From assembly GCF_963082655.1 (NCBI RefSeq), contig NC_081552.1, positions 186,691,409-186,755,408 of the forward strand: 64,000 nucleotides of DNA. Reading direction: 5' to 3'. A program made the translations under genes and the position numbers. This DNA is from Stomoxys calcitrans (lineage: Eukaryota > Arthropoda > Insecta > Diptera > Muscidae). Positions 1-10,540 of this stretch are shown piece by piece; position 1 is the stretch's first letter; each line of letters starts with the position of its first letter. A model generated the notes under the pieces. It searched no databases. It was given only the letters and a program-made list of their open reading frames with translations, and was not told the origin of the DNA.

Positions 1-380
1 TGTAGATCGATCTGAGCTTTTATTGGCCTAAGACACTTAATCGGAGGATCGGTCTATATAGCAGCTATAACCAAATCTGGACCGATGCGGGCCAAATTAA
101 TGAAGGATGTCGAAGGGCCTTACACAACTCATTGTCTTACTTAACTCGCTGTCCCAAATTTCGGCAACATCGGACAATAAATGCGACTTTTATGGGCCCA
201 AAATCTTAAATCGTGGGATCGGAGTAATGGCAGATATATCCAGATCTGACCCGATCAGGGCCAAAATGAAGAAAGAGGGGCCTTAGACAACTCACTGCCA
301 TATTTCAGCGAAATCGGATAATAATGTGACTTTTATGAGCCTAAGACCCGAAATCGCTGGATCGGTCTATATGGCAAAAA
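1..380 (-). repeat. DTR-2 tandem-array fragment
   Basis: Degenerate 153-bp DTR-2 units in minus orientation (recurring GATCGGTCTATATGGCAGCT, CCCAAATTTCAGC and TCGGATAATAAATG). The copy runs off the left edge and neither the hairpin end nor the microsatellite end is present. It stops about 40 bases before the next DTR-2 copy, which has the opposite orientation. Confidence 0.8.
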
Positions 381-419
381 AATGCATGTTACTGTGAAAT
401 TGATAAAGATACCTCAACT

Positions 420-1726
420 TTTTATACCCACCACCGAAGGATGGGGGTATATTCATTTTGTCATTACGTTTGCAACACATCGAAATATCCATTTCCGACC
501 CTATAAATTATATATATTCTTGATCTGCGTAAAATTCTAACACGATCTAAATATGTCCGTCTGTCTGTTGAAATCATGCTACAGCCTTTAAAAATAGAGA
601 TATTGAGCTGAAACTTTGCACAAGTTCTTCTTTTGTCCATAAGCAGGGTAAGTCCGAAGATGGGATACATCGAACTGTATCTTGATATAGCCCCCATATA
701 GACCGATCCGCCGATTAAGGGTCTTAGGCCCATAAATGCCACATTTATTATCCGATTTTGATGAAATTCGGGATAGAGAGTTGTGTTAGGCAATTCGACA
801 ATCTTCTTCAATTTGGCTTAGATAGGTCCAGATTTGGATATAGCTGCCATATAGACCGATCCTCCGATTTAGGGTCTAAGGCCCATGAAAGGCGCATTTA
901 ATGTTCGATTTTGCCAATATTTGAGACAGTGAGTTGTGTTAGGCCAGTCGACATCCTTTTTCAAGTAGGCCCAGATCGGGCCATATTTGCATATAGCTGT
1001 CATATAGACCGATCTTTCGATTTAAGGTTTTAAGCCCATAAAAGACACATTAACAATTAATGACACTTGGGACAGTGAGTTGTCTTATGCCCCTCGACAT
1101 CTTTCGACAATTTGGCCCTCATCGGATCAGATTTAGATATAGCTGCCATGAGACCGATCCCTCGTTTTAAGGTTTTGGGCCCATAAAAGGCGCATTTATT
1201 GTCCGATGTCGCCGAAACTTGGGACAGCGATTTAAGTTAAACTCCTTGATATACTTCTGCAATATGGCACAGATCGGGAGAGTGCCATATAGACTGGGTG
1301 GGGTTCATATAGACCGATCTTTTGGTTTTAGGTTTTGGCGCCATAAAAGGCGCATTTATTGTCCGATATCGCTGAAATTTTAGACAGTGAGTTAAGCTCT
1401 TCGACGTCCTTCTTCAATTTGGCCCAGATCGGTTTAGATTTGAATATAGCTGCAATATAGACCGATCTCTCGATTTAAGGTTTTGGGCCCATAAAAGGCG
1501 CATTTATTGTCCGATTTCTCCCAAATTTGGGACAGTGCTTTGTGTTAGGCTCTTCGACATCCGTGTCGTTTATGGTTCAGATCGGTTTATTTTTAGATAT
1601 AGCTACTGTACTTATTAGTATTTTGTCCAAATTGGAACATATTTTGATATAACCGCTATGGGACATAATTTGTGAAATTTTCACCGAATTTTGATGAAAG
1701 GTGAACTTAACGCCTTTTTACTTGTT
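420..1726 (+). mobile_element. DTR-2 element lacking its 3' hairpin
   Basis: Starts with TATACCCACCACCGAAGG, then the core (CCCTATAAATTATATATATT, GTCCGTCTGTCTGTTG), about six 153-bp units and the DTR-2 tail (TAGATATAGCTAC, GATGAAAGGTG). The tail then jumps straight to GAACTTAACGCCTTTTTACTTGTT-type sequence: the 3' subterminal repeat and the left arm of the hairpin are missing. Compared with the complete copy at 1876-2951, roughly 50 bases are deleted. Probably a non-autonomous Helentron-type element that could no longer move after this deletion. Confidence 0.85.
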
Positions 1727-1875
1727 GAGTATTATTCAAAATAGGACGAAAATATATAGGGGAGCTATATATCTTAATCTGAACACATTTTGTTTTTAAT
1801 TCAATAGCAATACCGGGAGTTATAAGAGAATCGTCTTATTCTTCTTATTTTCTGAGGCCAAAAGCCTCAACCATG

Positions 1876-2951
1876 TTTTTATACCCACCACCGAAGGATA
1901 GAGGTATATTCATTTTGTCATTCTGTTTGCAACACATCGAAATATTCATTTCCGACCCTATAAAGTATATATATTCTTGATCAGCGTAAAAATCTAAGAC
2001 GATCTAGATCGTCCGTCTGTCCGTCTGTCTGTTGAAATCACGCTATAGTCTTTAAAAATAGAGATATTGAGCTGAGACTTTGCACAGATTCTTTTTTTGT
2101 CATAAGCAGGTTAATTTTGAAGATGGGCCAATCGTACTATATCTAGATATATCCCCCATATAGACCGATCCTCCGATTTAGGGTCTTAGACCCACAAAAG
2201 GCGCATTTATTTTCCGATTTCGCTGAAATTTGGGACAGTGAGTTGTCTTAGGCCCTTCGGCTTCCTTCGCCAATTTGGCCCAGATCGATCCAGTTTTGGA
2301 TATAGCTGCCATATAGACCGATCCTCCGATTTAGGGTCTTAGACCCATAAAAGCCACATTTATTATCCGATTTTGCTGAAATTTGGGACAGTGAGTTGTC
2401 TTAGGCCCTTCGACATTCTTCGCCAATTTGGCCCAGATCGGTTCAGATTGGGTTATAGCTGCCATATAGACCAATCCTCCGATTTAGGGTCTTAGACCCA
2501 TAAAAGGCGCATTTATTGTCCGATTTCGCCGAAATGTGGGACAGTGAGTTGTGTTAGGCTCTTCGACATGTATCTGCAACTTTGGTCGAAATCGGTCCAG
2601 ACCGATATCTCGATGAAAAGCCTTGGCCCAATAAAAGGCGCTTTTATAATCCGATTTCACTGCAATTTGACACTGTGACGCATGCTAGGCTTTTCGACGT
2701 CCGTGTTGTTTATGGTTCACAGCGGTTTATTTTTAGATATAGCTACTAAAAAGAGCAAAATTTTGTTTAAGACAGTTGAACAATTGTCTTATTAGTATTT
2801 GGTACAAATCGGAACATATTTCTATATAGCTGCTAGGGGTCATAAGGTATGCATTTTTCCCCGGATTTGTAGAAAGGTGGTTTATATGTATACCCGAGGT
2901 GGTGGGTATCCAAAGTTCGGCCCGGCCGAACTTAACGCCTTTTTACTTGTT
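1876..2951 (+). mobile_element. Complete DTR-2 element (reference copy)
   Basis: Complete architecture. The 5' subterminal repeat ATACCCACCACC at about 1881 pairs with GGTGGTGGGTAT at 2898-2909. The core has CCCTATAAAGTATATATATT and the microsatellite GTCCGTCTGTCCGTCTGTC (about 2009-2030), followed by 153-bp units. The 3' hairpin at 2913-2933 has two 10-base arms (AAGTTCGGCC and its complement) around one base. The end is CTTTTTACTTGTT. No coding capacity. This matches the DINE-1/Helentron-associated INE layout (known family features); the assignment itself is inference. Confidence 0.88.
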
Positions 2952-3173
2952 AAGGTTCTTATAGAGAACTCGCGGCATATGTAAACTCTACCTTTAACCG
3001 AAGTTAAACGCCGCTACATCAGATGACACCATATGTTGGCCCGTGTCTACGTTTGAGACAAAGCAGGTATAATGCCTTCATTTTCAAAAATCTTTTACTT
3101 AAACCAAAGCTTAGGACCTTTTGTCCATGAATCTTGAGTCTGTATATACCTCTTATGCAACACACTCACCTTT
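2952..3173. other. Unassigned spacer
   Basis: AT-rich sequence of about 220 bases between a DTR-2 and a DTR-1 copy. No ORF, RNA gene or known repeat was recognised. Confidence 0.4.
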
Positions 3174-4261
3174 TTTATACCCTCCACCATAGTATGGGGG
3201 GTATACTAATTTCGTCATTCTGTTTGTAACTACTCGAAATATTCGTCTGAGACCCCATAAAGTATATATATTCTTGATCGTCGCGACATTTTATGTCGAT
3301 CTAGCCATGTCCGTCCGTCTGTCCGTCCGTCCGTCTGTCTGTCGAAAGCACGCTAACTTCCGAAGGAGTGAAGCTAGCCGCTTGAAATTTTGCACAAATA
3401 CTTCTTATTAGTGTAGGTCGGTTGGTATTGTGAATGGGCCATATCGGTCCATGTTTTGATATAGCTGCCATATAAACCGATCTTGGGTCTTGACTTCTTG
3501 ATCCTCTAGAGGGCGCAATTCTTATTCGATTTGAATTAATTTTGGCACGACGTGTTTTGTTATGATATCCAACAACTGTGCCAAGTATGGTTCAAATCGG
3601 TCTATAACCTGATATAGCTGTCATATAAACCGATCTTGTGTCTTGACTTCTTGAGTGCGCAATGCTTATCCGATTGGAATGAAATTTTGCACGACGTGTT
3701 TTGTTATGATATCCAACAACTGTGCCAAGTATGATTGAAATCGGTCCATAACCTGATATAGCTGACATATAAACCGATCTGGGATCTTGACTTCTTGAGC
3801 CTCTAGAGGTCGCAATTATTATCCGATTTGTCTGAAATTATGTTCTACGGATCTTCTCATGACCATCAACATACGTGTTTATTATGATCTGAATCGGTCT
3901 ATAGCCCGATACAGCTCCCATATAAATCGATCTCTCTATTTTACTTCTTGAGCCCCCAAAGGGCGCAATTCTTATTCGAATTGGCTGACATTTTACACAG
4001 GTCTCCAACATGTAATAATATAATAATAGCAGAGCAAATCTTTTCTTTTCTCCTTTTTTGCCTAAGAAGAGATGCCGGGAAAAGAACTCGACAAATGCGA
4101 TCCATGGTGAAGGGTATATAAGATTCGGCCCGGCCGAACTTAGCACGCTTTTACTTGTTTTGGCTAAGAAGAGATGCCGGGAAAAGAAGTCGACAAATAC
4201 GACCCACGGTGGAGGGTATATAAGATTCGGCCCGGCCGAACTTAGCACGCTTTTACTTGTT
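3174..4261 (+). mobile_element. DTR-1 element with duplicated 3' terminus
   Basis: Starts with TATACCCTCCACCATAGTATGG. The core (CCCCATAAAGTATATATATT, TCTAGCCATGTCC) and GTCY run lie near 3305-3345, followed by 153-bp units (GATATAGCTGCCATATAAACC, CTTGAGCCTCTAGAGGGCGC). The 3' end occurs twice in a row: CTAAGAAGAGATGCCGGG...GGCCCGGCCGAA...TTTTACTTGTT ends first at about 4159, and a second, slightly diverged copy ends at 4261. Each copy has its own subterminal repeat (GTGAAGGGTATA and GTGGAGGGTATA) and hairpin. Confidence 0.88.
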
Positions 4262-5449
4262 GTGTCTAATAACTTTAAAACAACTTACTACCATAATGGT
4301 AAATTACATTATGTTTCCGTGGGTATATCCACGGATATTGGCGTCACAACTAAATTTCCTGTGATTTTCTGGGGAAAGAGTAATTCGACGAAATGTTCAT
4401 GAGCAAAAATTCATTTTCCAAGGCTTTACTAACGTAAGAACAATAAACACGTGTTTAAAAAATCCTATACCCGTCTATGCTCATATTTTCCCAGCCACAC
4501 GCCGAAACCAATAAATTTATTTATATGTTCTCAGGAATAATTAAAAACCACACATTGTTATTTGGTTCATAGAAGCTTTGCAAGTAACCACAACTTAATA
4601 TAAGTGCAAATATATCAGAAATAAAGTGAGACATTAACCGCAATTCAACGCACTGTGGTTGGCCTTTGTGCGTATAAAGACTATTAGAAGTAGGATGGTA
4701 ACACAAGTACTCACATCTAGTCCACTTTAATTGCAATAGTCCAAGGTGTTGCTAGGCCCACGGGCACAAGCCTTAGGCATTTCCAATTAATTTGTAACGA
4801 AGAATGGAAAGCGAAAGACAAGAAAATTATATCAATTACCGCAAATATATAGGAAGAAACAAAGAACAATGCGAAGCCCCTGACCTAGAGTAGAGCAGAG
4901 CGAAATTATAAGCCGTAGATATGTTCAACAGGTGCTTGTGTGAGTGTGTGTGTGCGCGTGGGGTTATGTTATCGTGTATATGTGTGTTGAAGTTTAACGT
5001 ATATCCTTTGTGCAGGCCCAATAACAAAAGATTCTCCGTTTGACCTTGTACGGCTTTTCTTCACTAACAATGAACCGAGTGACCCACCACCTATCGGTGA
5101 ACCATTGTCAAAGGAATGTGGTCATAACGCCCATTGTACTGCAAACTGGACACATGCAAAGACTCCCCGTTACACTTAAGGCAAATTTCTTGTGGGTTAT
5201 TCATTGTCATGTTGATGACGATAAGAAATCTATGTTACATACCTTAAGTGTCAATTCGTAAGACAATGCATATCAACCGCAAGAATGTCAAAATTTAGCA
5301 TTTCCGACGAAGCAGGTATTTGGCAATAACAAAAGGCTAAGATAAATGCAAATACAAGAAGTTCGGTTCAACAGAGAGGGTGACGTTTGATATTCTCAAC
5401 ACTCTACACCTCATTAGTAATCTAATCTAAGTTGTCAAAGTTATTAAAC
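4262..5449. other. Low-copy spacer with GT-rich microsatellite
   Basis: About 1.2 kb without a recognised repeat or coding sequence. ORFs are under 75 codons and match no family I know. A GT-rich simple-sequence patch (GTGAGTGTGTGTGTGCGCGTG) lies near 4940-4960. Probably intergenic or intronic host sequence. Confidence 0.45.
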
Positions 5450-6072
5450 ACAAGTAAAAGCTCGGCCGGGCCGAATCTTATATACCCTCCTCCATGGTTC
5501 GCATTTGTCGAGTTCTTTTCCCGGCATCTCTTCTTAGGCAAAAAAGGATATAAGAAAAGAGTCGCTCTGCTATTAAAACGATATCAAGATATGGTCCGGT
5601 TTGGACCACAATTAAATTATATGTGGGAGACCAGTGTAAAATGTCAGCCAATTCGAATAAGAATTGCGCCCTTTGGGGGCTCAAGAAGTAAAATAGAGAG
5701 ACCGATGTATATGGGAGCTGTATCGGGCTATAGACCGATTCAGACCATAATAAACACGTATGTTGATGGTCATGAGAGGATCCATCGTACAAAATTTCAG
5801 GCAAATCGGACAATAATTGCGACCTCTGGAGGCTCTATGGCATATCAAAACATGGACCGATATGGCCCATTTACAATACCAACCGACCTACGCTAATAAG
5901 AAGTATTTGTGCAAAATTTCAAGCGGCTAGCTTTGCTCCTTCGGAAGTTAGCATGCTTTCGACAGACAGACGGACGGACGGACGGACATGGCTAGATCAG
6001 ACGAATGTTTCGAGTAGTTACAAAAAGAATGACGAAACTAGTTTACCACCCACCCTATGGTGGAGGGTATAA
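5450..6072 (-). mobile_element. Short DTR-1 subfamily copy, core deleted
   Basis: Begins at its 3' end (minus strand) with ACAAGTAAAAG followed directly by CTCGGCCGGGCCGAATC; about 11 bases are missing beside the hairpin. It ends with TATGGTGGAGGGTATAA. The GACGGAC run (about 5968-5987) is followed by GGCTAGATC and then directly by AGACGAATGTTTCGAG, so the TA-rich core is absent. The array is cut to about two units, with a junction at AGGCTCTATGG. The copy at 8453-9100 shares both deletions. Confidence 0.85.
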
Positions 6073-6077
6073 CAATT

Positions 6078-8452
6078 AACAAGTAAAAGCGTGCTAAGTT
6101 TGGCCGGGCCGAATCTTATATGCCCTCCACCATGGATCGCATTTGTCGACTTCTTTTCCCGGCATCTCTTCTTAGGCAAAAAAGGATATAAGAAAAGAGT
6201 TGCTCTGCTATTAAAACGATATCAAGGTATGGTCCGGTTCGGACCACAATTAAATTATATGTTGGAGACCTGTGTAAAATTTCAGCCAATTCGTATAAGA
6301 ATTGCGCCCATTGGGGCTCACGAAGTAAAATAGAGAGAACGATTTATATAGGATCTGTATCGAGCTATAGACCGATTCAGACCATAATAAACACGTTTGT
6401 TGATGGTCACGAGAGTATCCATCGTACAAACTTTCAGGCATATCAGATAATAATTGCGACCTCTAGGGGTCAAGAAGTCAAGTTCCCAGATCGGTTTATA
6501 TGGCAGCTATATCAGGTTATGAACCGATTTGAACCTTATTTGACACAGTTGTTGAAAGTAAAAATAAAATACGTCATGCAAAATTTCAGCCAAATCGGAT
6601 AGGAATTGCGCCCTCTAGAAGCTCAAGAAGTCAAATCCCCAGATCTGTTTATATGACAGCTATATCAGGTTATTGACCGATTTCAACCACACTTGGCACA
6701 GTTGTTGGATATTATAACGAAATACTTCGTGCAAAAATTCATTCAAATTGGATAAGAATTGTGCCCTCTAGAGGCTCAATAACGGTTTATATGGCAGCTA
6801 TATCAGGTTATGAACCGATTTAAACCATACTTGACACAGTTGTTGGGTATCATAACAAAACATGTCGTGCGAAATTCCATTCCATTCGGATAAGAATTGC
6901 GCCCTCTAGAGGCTCAAGAAGTCAAGACCCAAGATCGGTTTATATGACTGCTATATCGGGTTATGAACTGATTTCAACCATACTTAGCACAGTTGTTGGA
7001 TATAATAACAAAACACGGCGAGCAAATTTTCATTTCAATCGGATAAGAATTGCGCACTCTAGAGGCTCAAGAAGTCAAGACCCAAGATCGGTTTATATGG
7101 CAGCTATATCAGGTTATGAACCGATTTGAACCATACTTGGCACAGTTGTTGGATATCATAACAGAACACGTCGTGCAAAATTTCATTCTGATCGGATAAG
7201 AATTGCGCACTCTAGAGGCTCAAGAAGTCAAAACCCCAGATCGTTTTATATGGCAGCTATATCAGGTTATGGGCCGATTTGAACCATACTTGGCACAGTT
7301 GTAGGATATAATAACGAAAGACGTCGTGCAAAATTTCATTCCAATCGGATAAGAATTGCGCACTCTAGAGGTTCAAGAAGTCAAGACCCAAGATCGGTTT
7401 ATATGGCAGCTATATCAGGTTATGAACCAATTTGAACCATACTTGGCACAGTTGTTGGATATCATAACAAAACACGTCGTACAAAATTTCATTCCAATCG
7501 GATAAGAATTGCGCACTCTAGAGGCTCAAGAAGTCAAAACCCCAGATCGTTTTATATGGCAGCTATATCAGGTTATGGGCCGATTTGAACCCTACTTGGC
7601 ACAGTTGTTGGATACCATAACGAAACACGTCGGATCGGATAAGAATTGCGCACGCTAGAGGCTCAAGAAGTCAATACCCAAGATCGGTTTATATGGCAGC
7701 TATATCAGGTTATGAACCAATTTGAACCATACTTGGCACAGTTGTTGGATATCATAACAAAACACGTCGTACAAAATTTCATTCCAATCGGATAAGAATT
7801 GCGCACTCTTGAGGCTCAAGAAATCAAAACCCCAGATCGTTTTATATGGCAGCTATATCAGGTTATGGGCCGATTTGAACCATACTTGGCACAGTTGTTG
7901 GATATAATAACGAAACACGTCGTGCAAAATTTCATTCCAATCGGATAAGAATTGCGCACTCTAGAGGTTCAAGAAGTCAAGACCCAAGATCGGTTTATAT
8001 GGCAGCTATATCAGGTTAAGAACCGATTTGAACCATACTTGGCACAGTTGTTGGATATCATAACAAAATATGCCATGCAAAATTTCATTCCAATCGGATA
8101 AGAATTGCGCACTCTAGGGGCTCAAGAAGTCAAGACCCAAGATCGGTTTATATGGCAGCTATATCAAAACATGGACCGATATGGCCCATTTACAATACCA
8201 ACTGGCCTACACCAATAGGAAGTGTTTGTGCAAAATTTCAAGCGGCTAGCTTTACTCCTTCGGAAGTTAGCGTGCTTTCGACAGACAGACGGACTGACGG
8301 ACGGACAGACGGACGGACATGGCTAGATGGACATAAAATTTCACGACGATCAAGAATATATATACTTTATGGGGTCTCAGACGAATATTTCGAGTAGTTA
8401 CAATCAGAATGACGAAATTAGTATACCCCCCATCTTATGGTGGAGGGTATAA
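6078..8452 (-). mobile_element. Long DTR-1 element, about 12 tandem units
   Basis: Complete minus-strand copy: AACAAGTAAAAGCGTGCTAAG, hairpin (GGCCGGGCC) and CCCTCCACCATGG at the left; about twelve 153-bp units; then the GACGGAC run (8288-8320), TATATATACTTTATGGGG and CATCTTATGGTGGAGGGTATAA at the right. Between 7200 and 7860 the units alternate in pairs (a 306-bp higher-order repeat). It directly abuts short DTR-1 copies on both sides, all in one orientation. Confidence 0.9.
7197..7860 (-). repeat. Dimeric higher-order repeat in a DTR-1 array
   Basis: The diagnostic variant CCCAGATCGTTTTATATGGC occurs at about 7235, 7541 and 7831, alternating with the common CCCAAGATCGGTTTATATGG variant. 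The first interval is 306 bases, exactly two units. The second is 290, because 16 bases are missing near 7631 (CACGTCGGATCGG). This shows recent unequal exchange or slippage in steps of two units. Confidence 0.75.
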
Positions 8453-9100
8453 CAAGTAAAAGCGTGCTAAGTTCGGCCGGGCCGAATCTTATATACCCTC
8501 CTCCATGGTTCGCATTTGTCGAGTTCTTTTCCCGGCATCTCTTCTAAGGCAAAAAAGGATATAAGAAAAGATTTGCTCTGCTATTAGAGCGATATCAAGA
8601 TATGGTCCGGTTTGGACCACAATTAAGTTATATGTGGGAGACCAGTGTAAAATGTCAGCCAATTCGAATAAGAATTGCGCCCTTTGGGGGCTCAAGAAGT
8701 AAAATAGAGAGATCGATGTATATGGGAGCTGTATCGGGCTATAGACAGATTCAGACCATAATAAACACGTATGTTGATGGTCATGAGAGGATCCATCGTA
8801 CAAAATTTCAGGCAAATCGGATAATAATTGCGACCTCTAGAGGCTCTATGGCAGCTATATCAAAACATGGACCGATGTGGCCCATTTACAATACCAACCG
8901 ACCTACACTAATAAGAAGTATTTGTGCAAAATTTCAAGCGGCTAGCTTTACTCCTTCGGAAGTTAGCGTTCTTTCGACAGACAGACGGACGGACGGACGG
9001 ACAAACGGACGGACATGGCTACATCAGACGAATATTTCGAGGAGTTACAAAAAGAATGACGAAACTAGTATACCACCCATCCTATGGTGGAGGGTATAAC
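8453..9100 (-). mobile_element. Short DTR-1 subfamily copy, core deleted
   Basis: Same design as 5450-6072: CCCTCCTCCATGGTTCGC at the hairpin end, GTGGGAGACCAGTG, the AGGCTCTATGGCAGC junction, and GGCTACATC joined directly to AGACGAATATTTCGAG with no TA-rich core. Unlike that copy it keeps the full AACAAGTAAAAGCGTGCTAAG end. It shares the boundary sequence GGTATAACAAGTAAAAG with the preceding long copy. Confidence 0.85.
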
Positions 9101-9308
9101 GAGTAAAAAGGTGTCAAGTTCGACCGGGCCAAGCTTTGTATACCCACCACCTCGATAATATATATTTTAATCACATTTCGTCATAGTACGGTGGAAAATG
9201 CATCACTTATGAACCCACAACAGTTATATCTAAATATAGTCCGATGTGAACCATATTCAGGATGACTTTGTTAGGGTTTAACACAACTATTTGTATTTAA
9301 ATCATCAT
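9100..9308 (-). repeat. Truncated DTR-2 hairpin-end fragment
   Basis: Degenerate hairpin end (AAGTTCGACCGGGCC), the subterminal repeat ATACCCACCACCTCG and about 150 bases of DTR-2 tail, then a break at the next DTR-2 copy. It begins where the preceding DTR-1 copy ends. Confidence 0.7.
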
Positions 9309-9310
9309 AT

Positions 9311-10540
9311 AAAAGGCTTTAAGTTCGGCCGGGCCGAACTTTGGATACCCAACACCTAGGGTATATATGTAAACCACCTTCCTCATAATCCGGTGAAAAA
9401 TGGATACCTTATGCCCCATAGCAGCTATAACGAAATATGTTCCGATTTGGACCAAATATAAGTACAAGTCACTGTTCAATTGTGTATAACAAAATATTGG
9501 TCTTTAAAGTAGCTAAATCTACAAATAAAACTGAACCATATACGACACGGATGTCGAAAAGCCTAACGTAAGTCACTGTGTCAAATTTCAATGAAATCAG
9601 ATAATAAATGTGCCTTTTATGGGGCCAAGACTTTAAATCGAGATATCGGTCTATATGGATGCTATATCCAAATCTGGACCGATTTGGCCAAGTTTTTGAA
9701 AGAAGTTGTCGAAGAGCCTAACACAACTCACTGTCCCAAATTTGGGCGAAATCGGACAATAAATGCGTCTTTTATGGCCCCAAAACCTTAAATCGAGAGA
9801 TCGGTCTATATGGCAGCTTTATTTAAATATGGACCGATCTAAGCCAAATTAGAGAAGAATGTCGTAAGGCCTAACACAACCCACTATCCCAAATTTCAGC
9901 GACATCGGACAATAAATGGACTTTTTATTGGCCCAAAACCTTATATAGAGAGATCGGTCTATATGGCAGCTATATCCAAATCTATACCGATCTGTGCCAT
10001 ATTGCAGAAGTATGTCGAAGGGCTTTACGTTACTCACTGTCCTAAATTTCGTAGAAATCGGACAATAAATGCGAATTTTATGGCCCCAAAACCTTAAATC
10101 TATAGATCGGTCAATATGGCACCTATATCCAAATCGGAACCGAACTTGGCCAAATTGACGAAGCATGTCGAAGGGCCTAACGCAACTCACTGTCCCAAAT
10201 TTCAGCAAAATCGGATAATGGCTTTTATGGGCCTAAGACTCTTAATCGGCGGATCGGTCTATATGGGGGCTATATCAAGATATAGTCCGATATAGCCTAT
10301 CTTCGAACTTAACCTGTTTATGGACAAAAAAGGATCTGCGCAAAGTTTCTTCTCAATATCTCTGTTTTTAAAGACTATAGCGTGATTTCAATAGACAGAT
10401 GGACGGATATGTCTAGATCGTCTTTGATTTTTTCGCTGATCAATAATATATATACTTTACAGGGTCGGAAATGTATATTTCGATATGTTGCAAACGGTAT
10501 GACATATTGAATATATCCGAATCCTTCGGTGTTGGGTATA
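9311..10540 (-). mobile_element. DTR-2 element
   Basis: Hairpin AAGTTCGGCCGGGCCGAACT near 9321, TATACCC-type subterminal repeat, tail with TGTGTATAACAAAATATTGG, about five 153-bp units, a weak GACGGA remnant (10400-10412), TATATATACTTTACAGGGTCG, and the microsatellite end CCTTCGGTGTTGGGTATAAC. The last bases of the hairpin end (ACAAGTAAAA) are missing or replaced. Confidence 0.85.

Noticed and set aside
2913..2933. GC-rich hairpin followed by a T-rich stretch as a bacterial-type terminator
   Set aside because: It is the recurrent terminal hairpin of DTR elements in a fly genome, not a transcription terminator.
3838..4402. ORFs such as 3838-4248 (minus) and 4058-4402 (plus) with MLSSAGPNLIYPPPW-type sequence
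   Set aside because: The same peptide recurs wherever a DTR-1 hairpin end occurs; it is a translation of the repeat (subterminal repeat and hairpin), not a gene.
4836..5261. Short ORFs on both strands of the 4.3-5.4 kb spacer
   Set aside because: Under 75 codons, on overlapping strands, no family resemblance and no start or splice context.
5968..5989. GACGGAC tandem repeats and regular unit spacing as a possible CRISPR array
   Set aside because: Spacing is 4 bp in the microsatellite and 153 bp in the arrays with no unique spacers, and the sequence is eukaryotic.
8602..9099. 165-codon ORF ending in TDGRTDGRT-type repeats
   Set aside because: It spans a DTR-1 array and its GACGGAC microsatellite; the TDGR repeats are the microsatellite read in frame.
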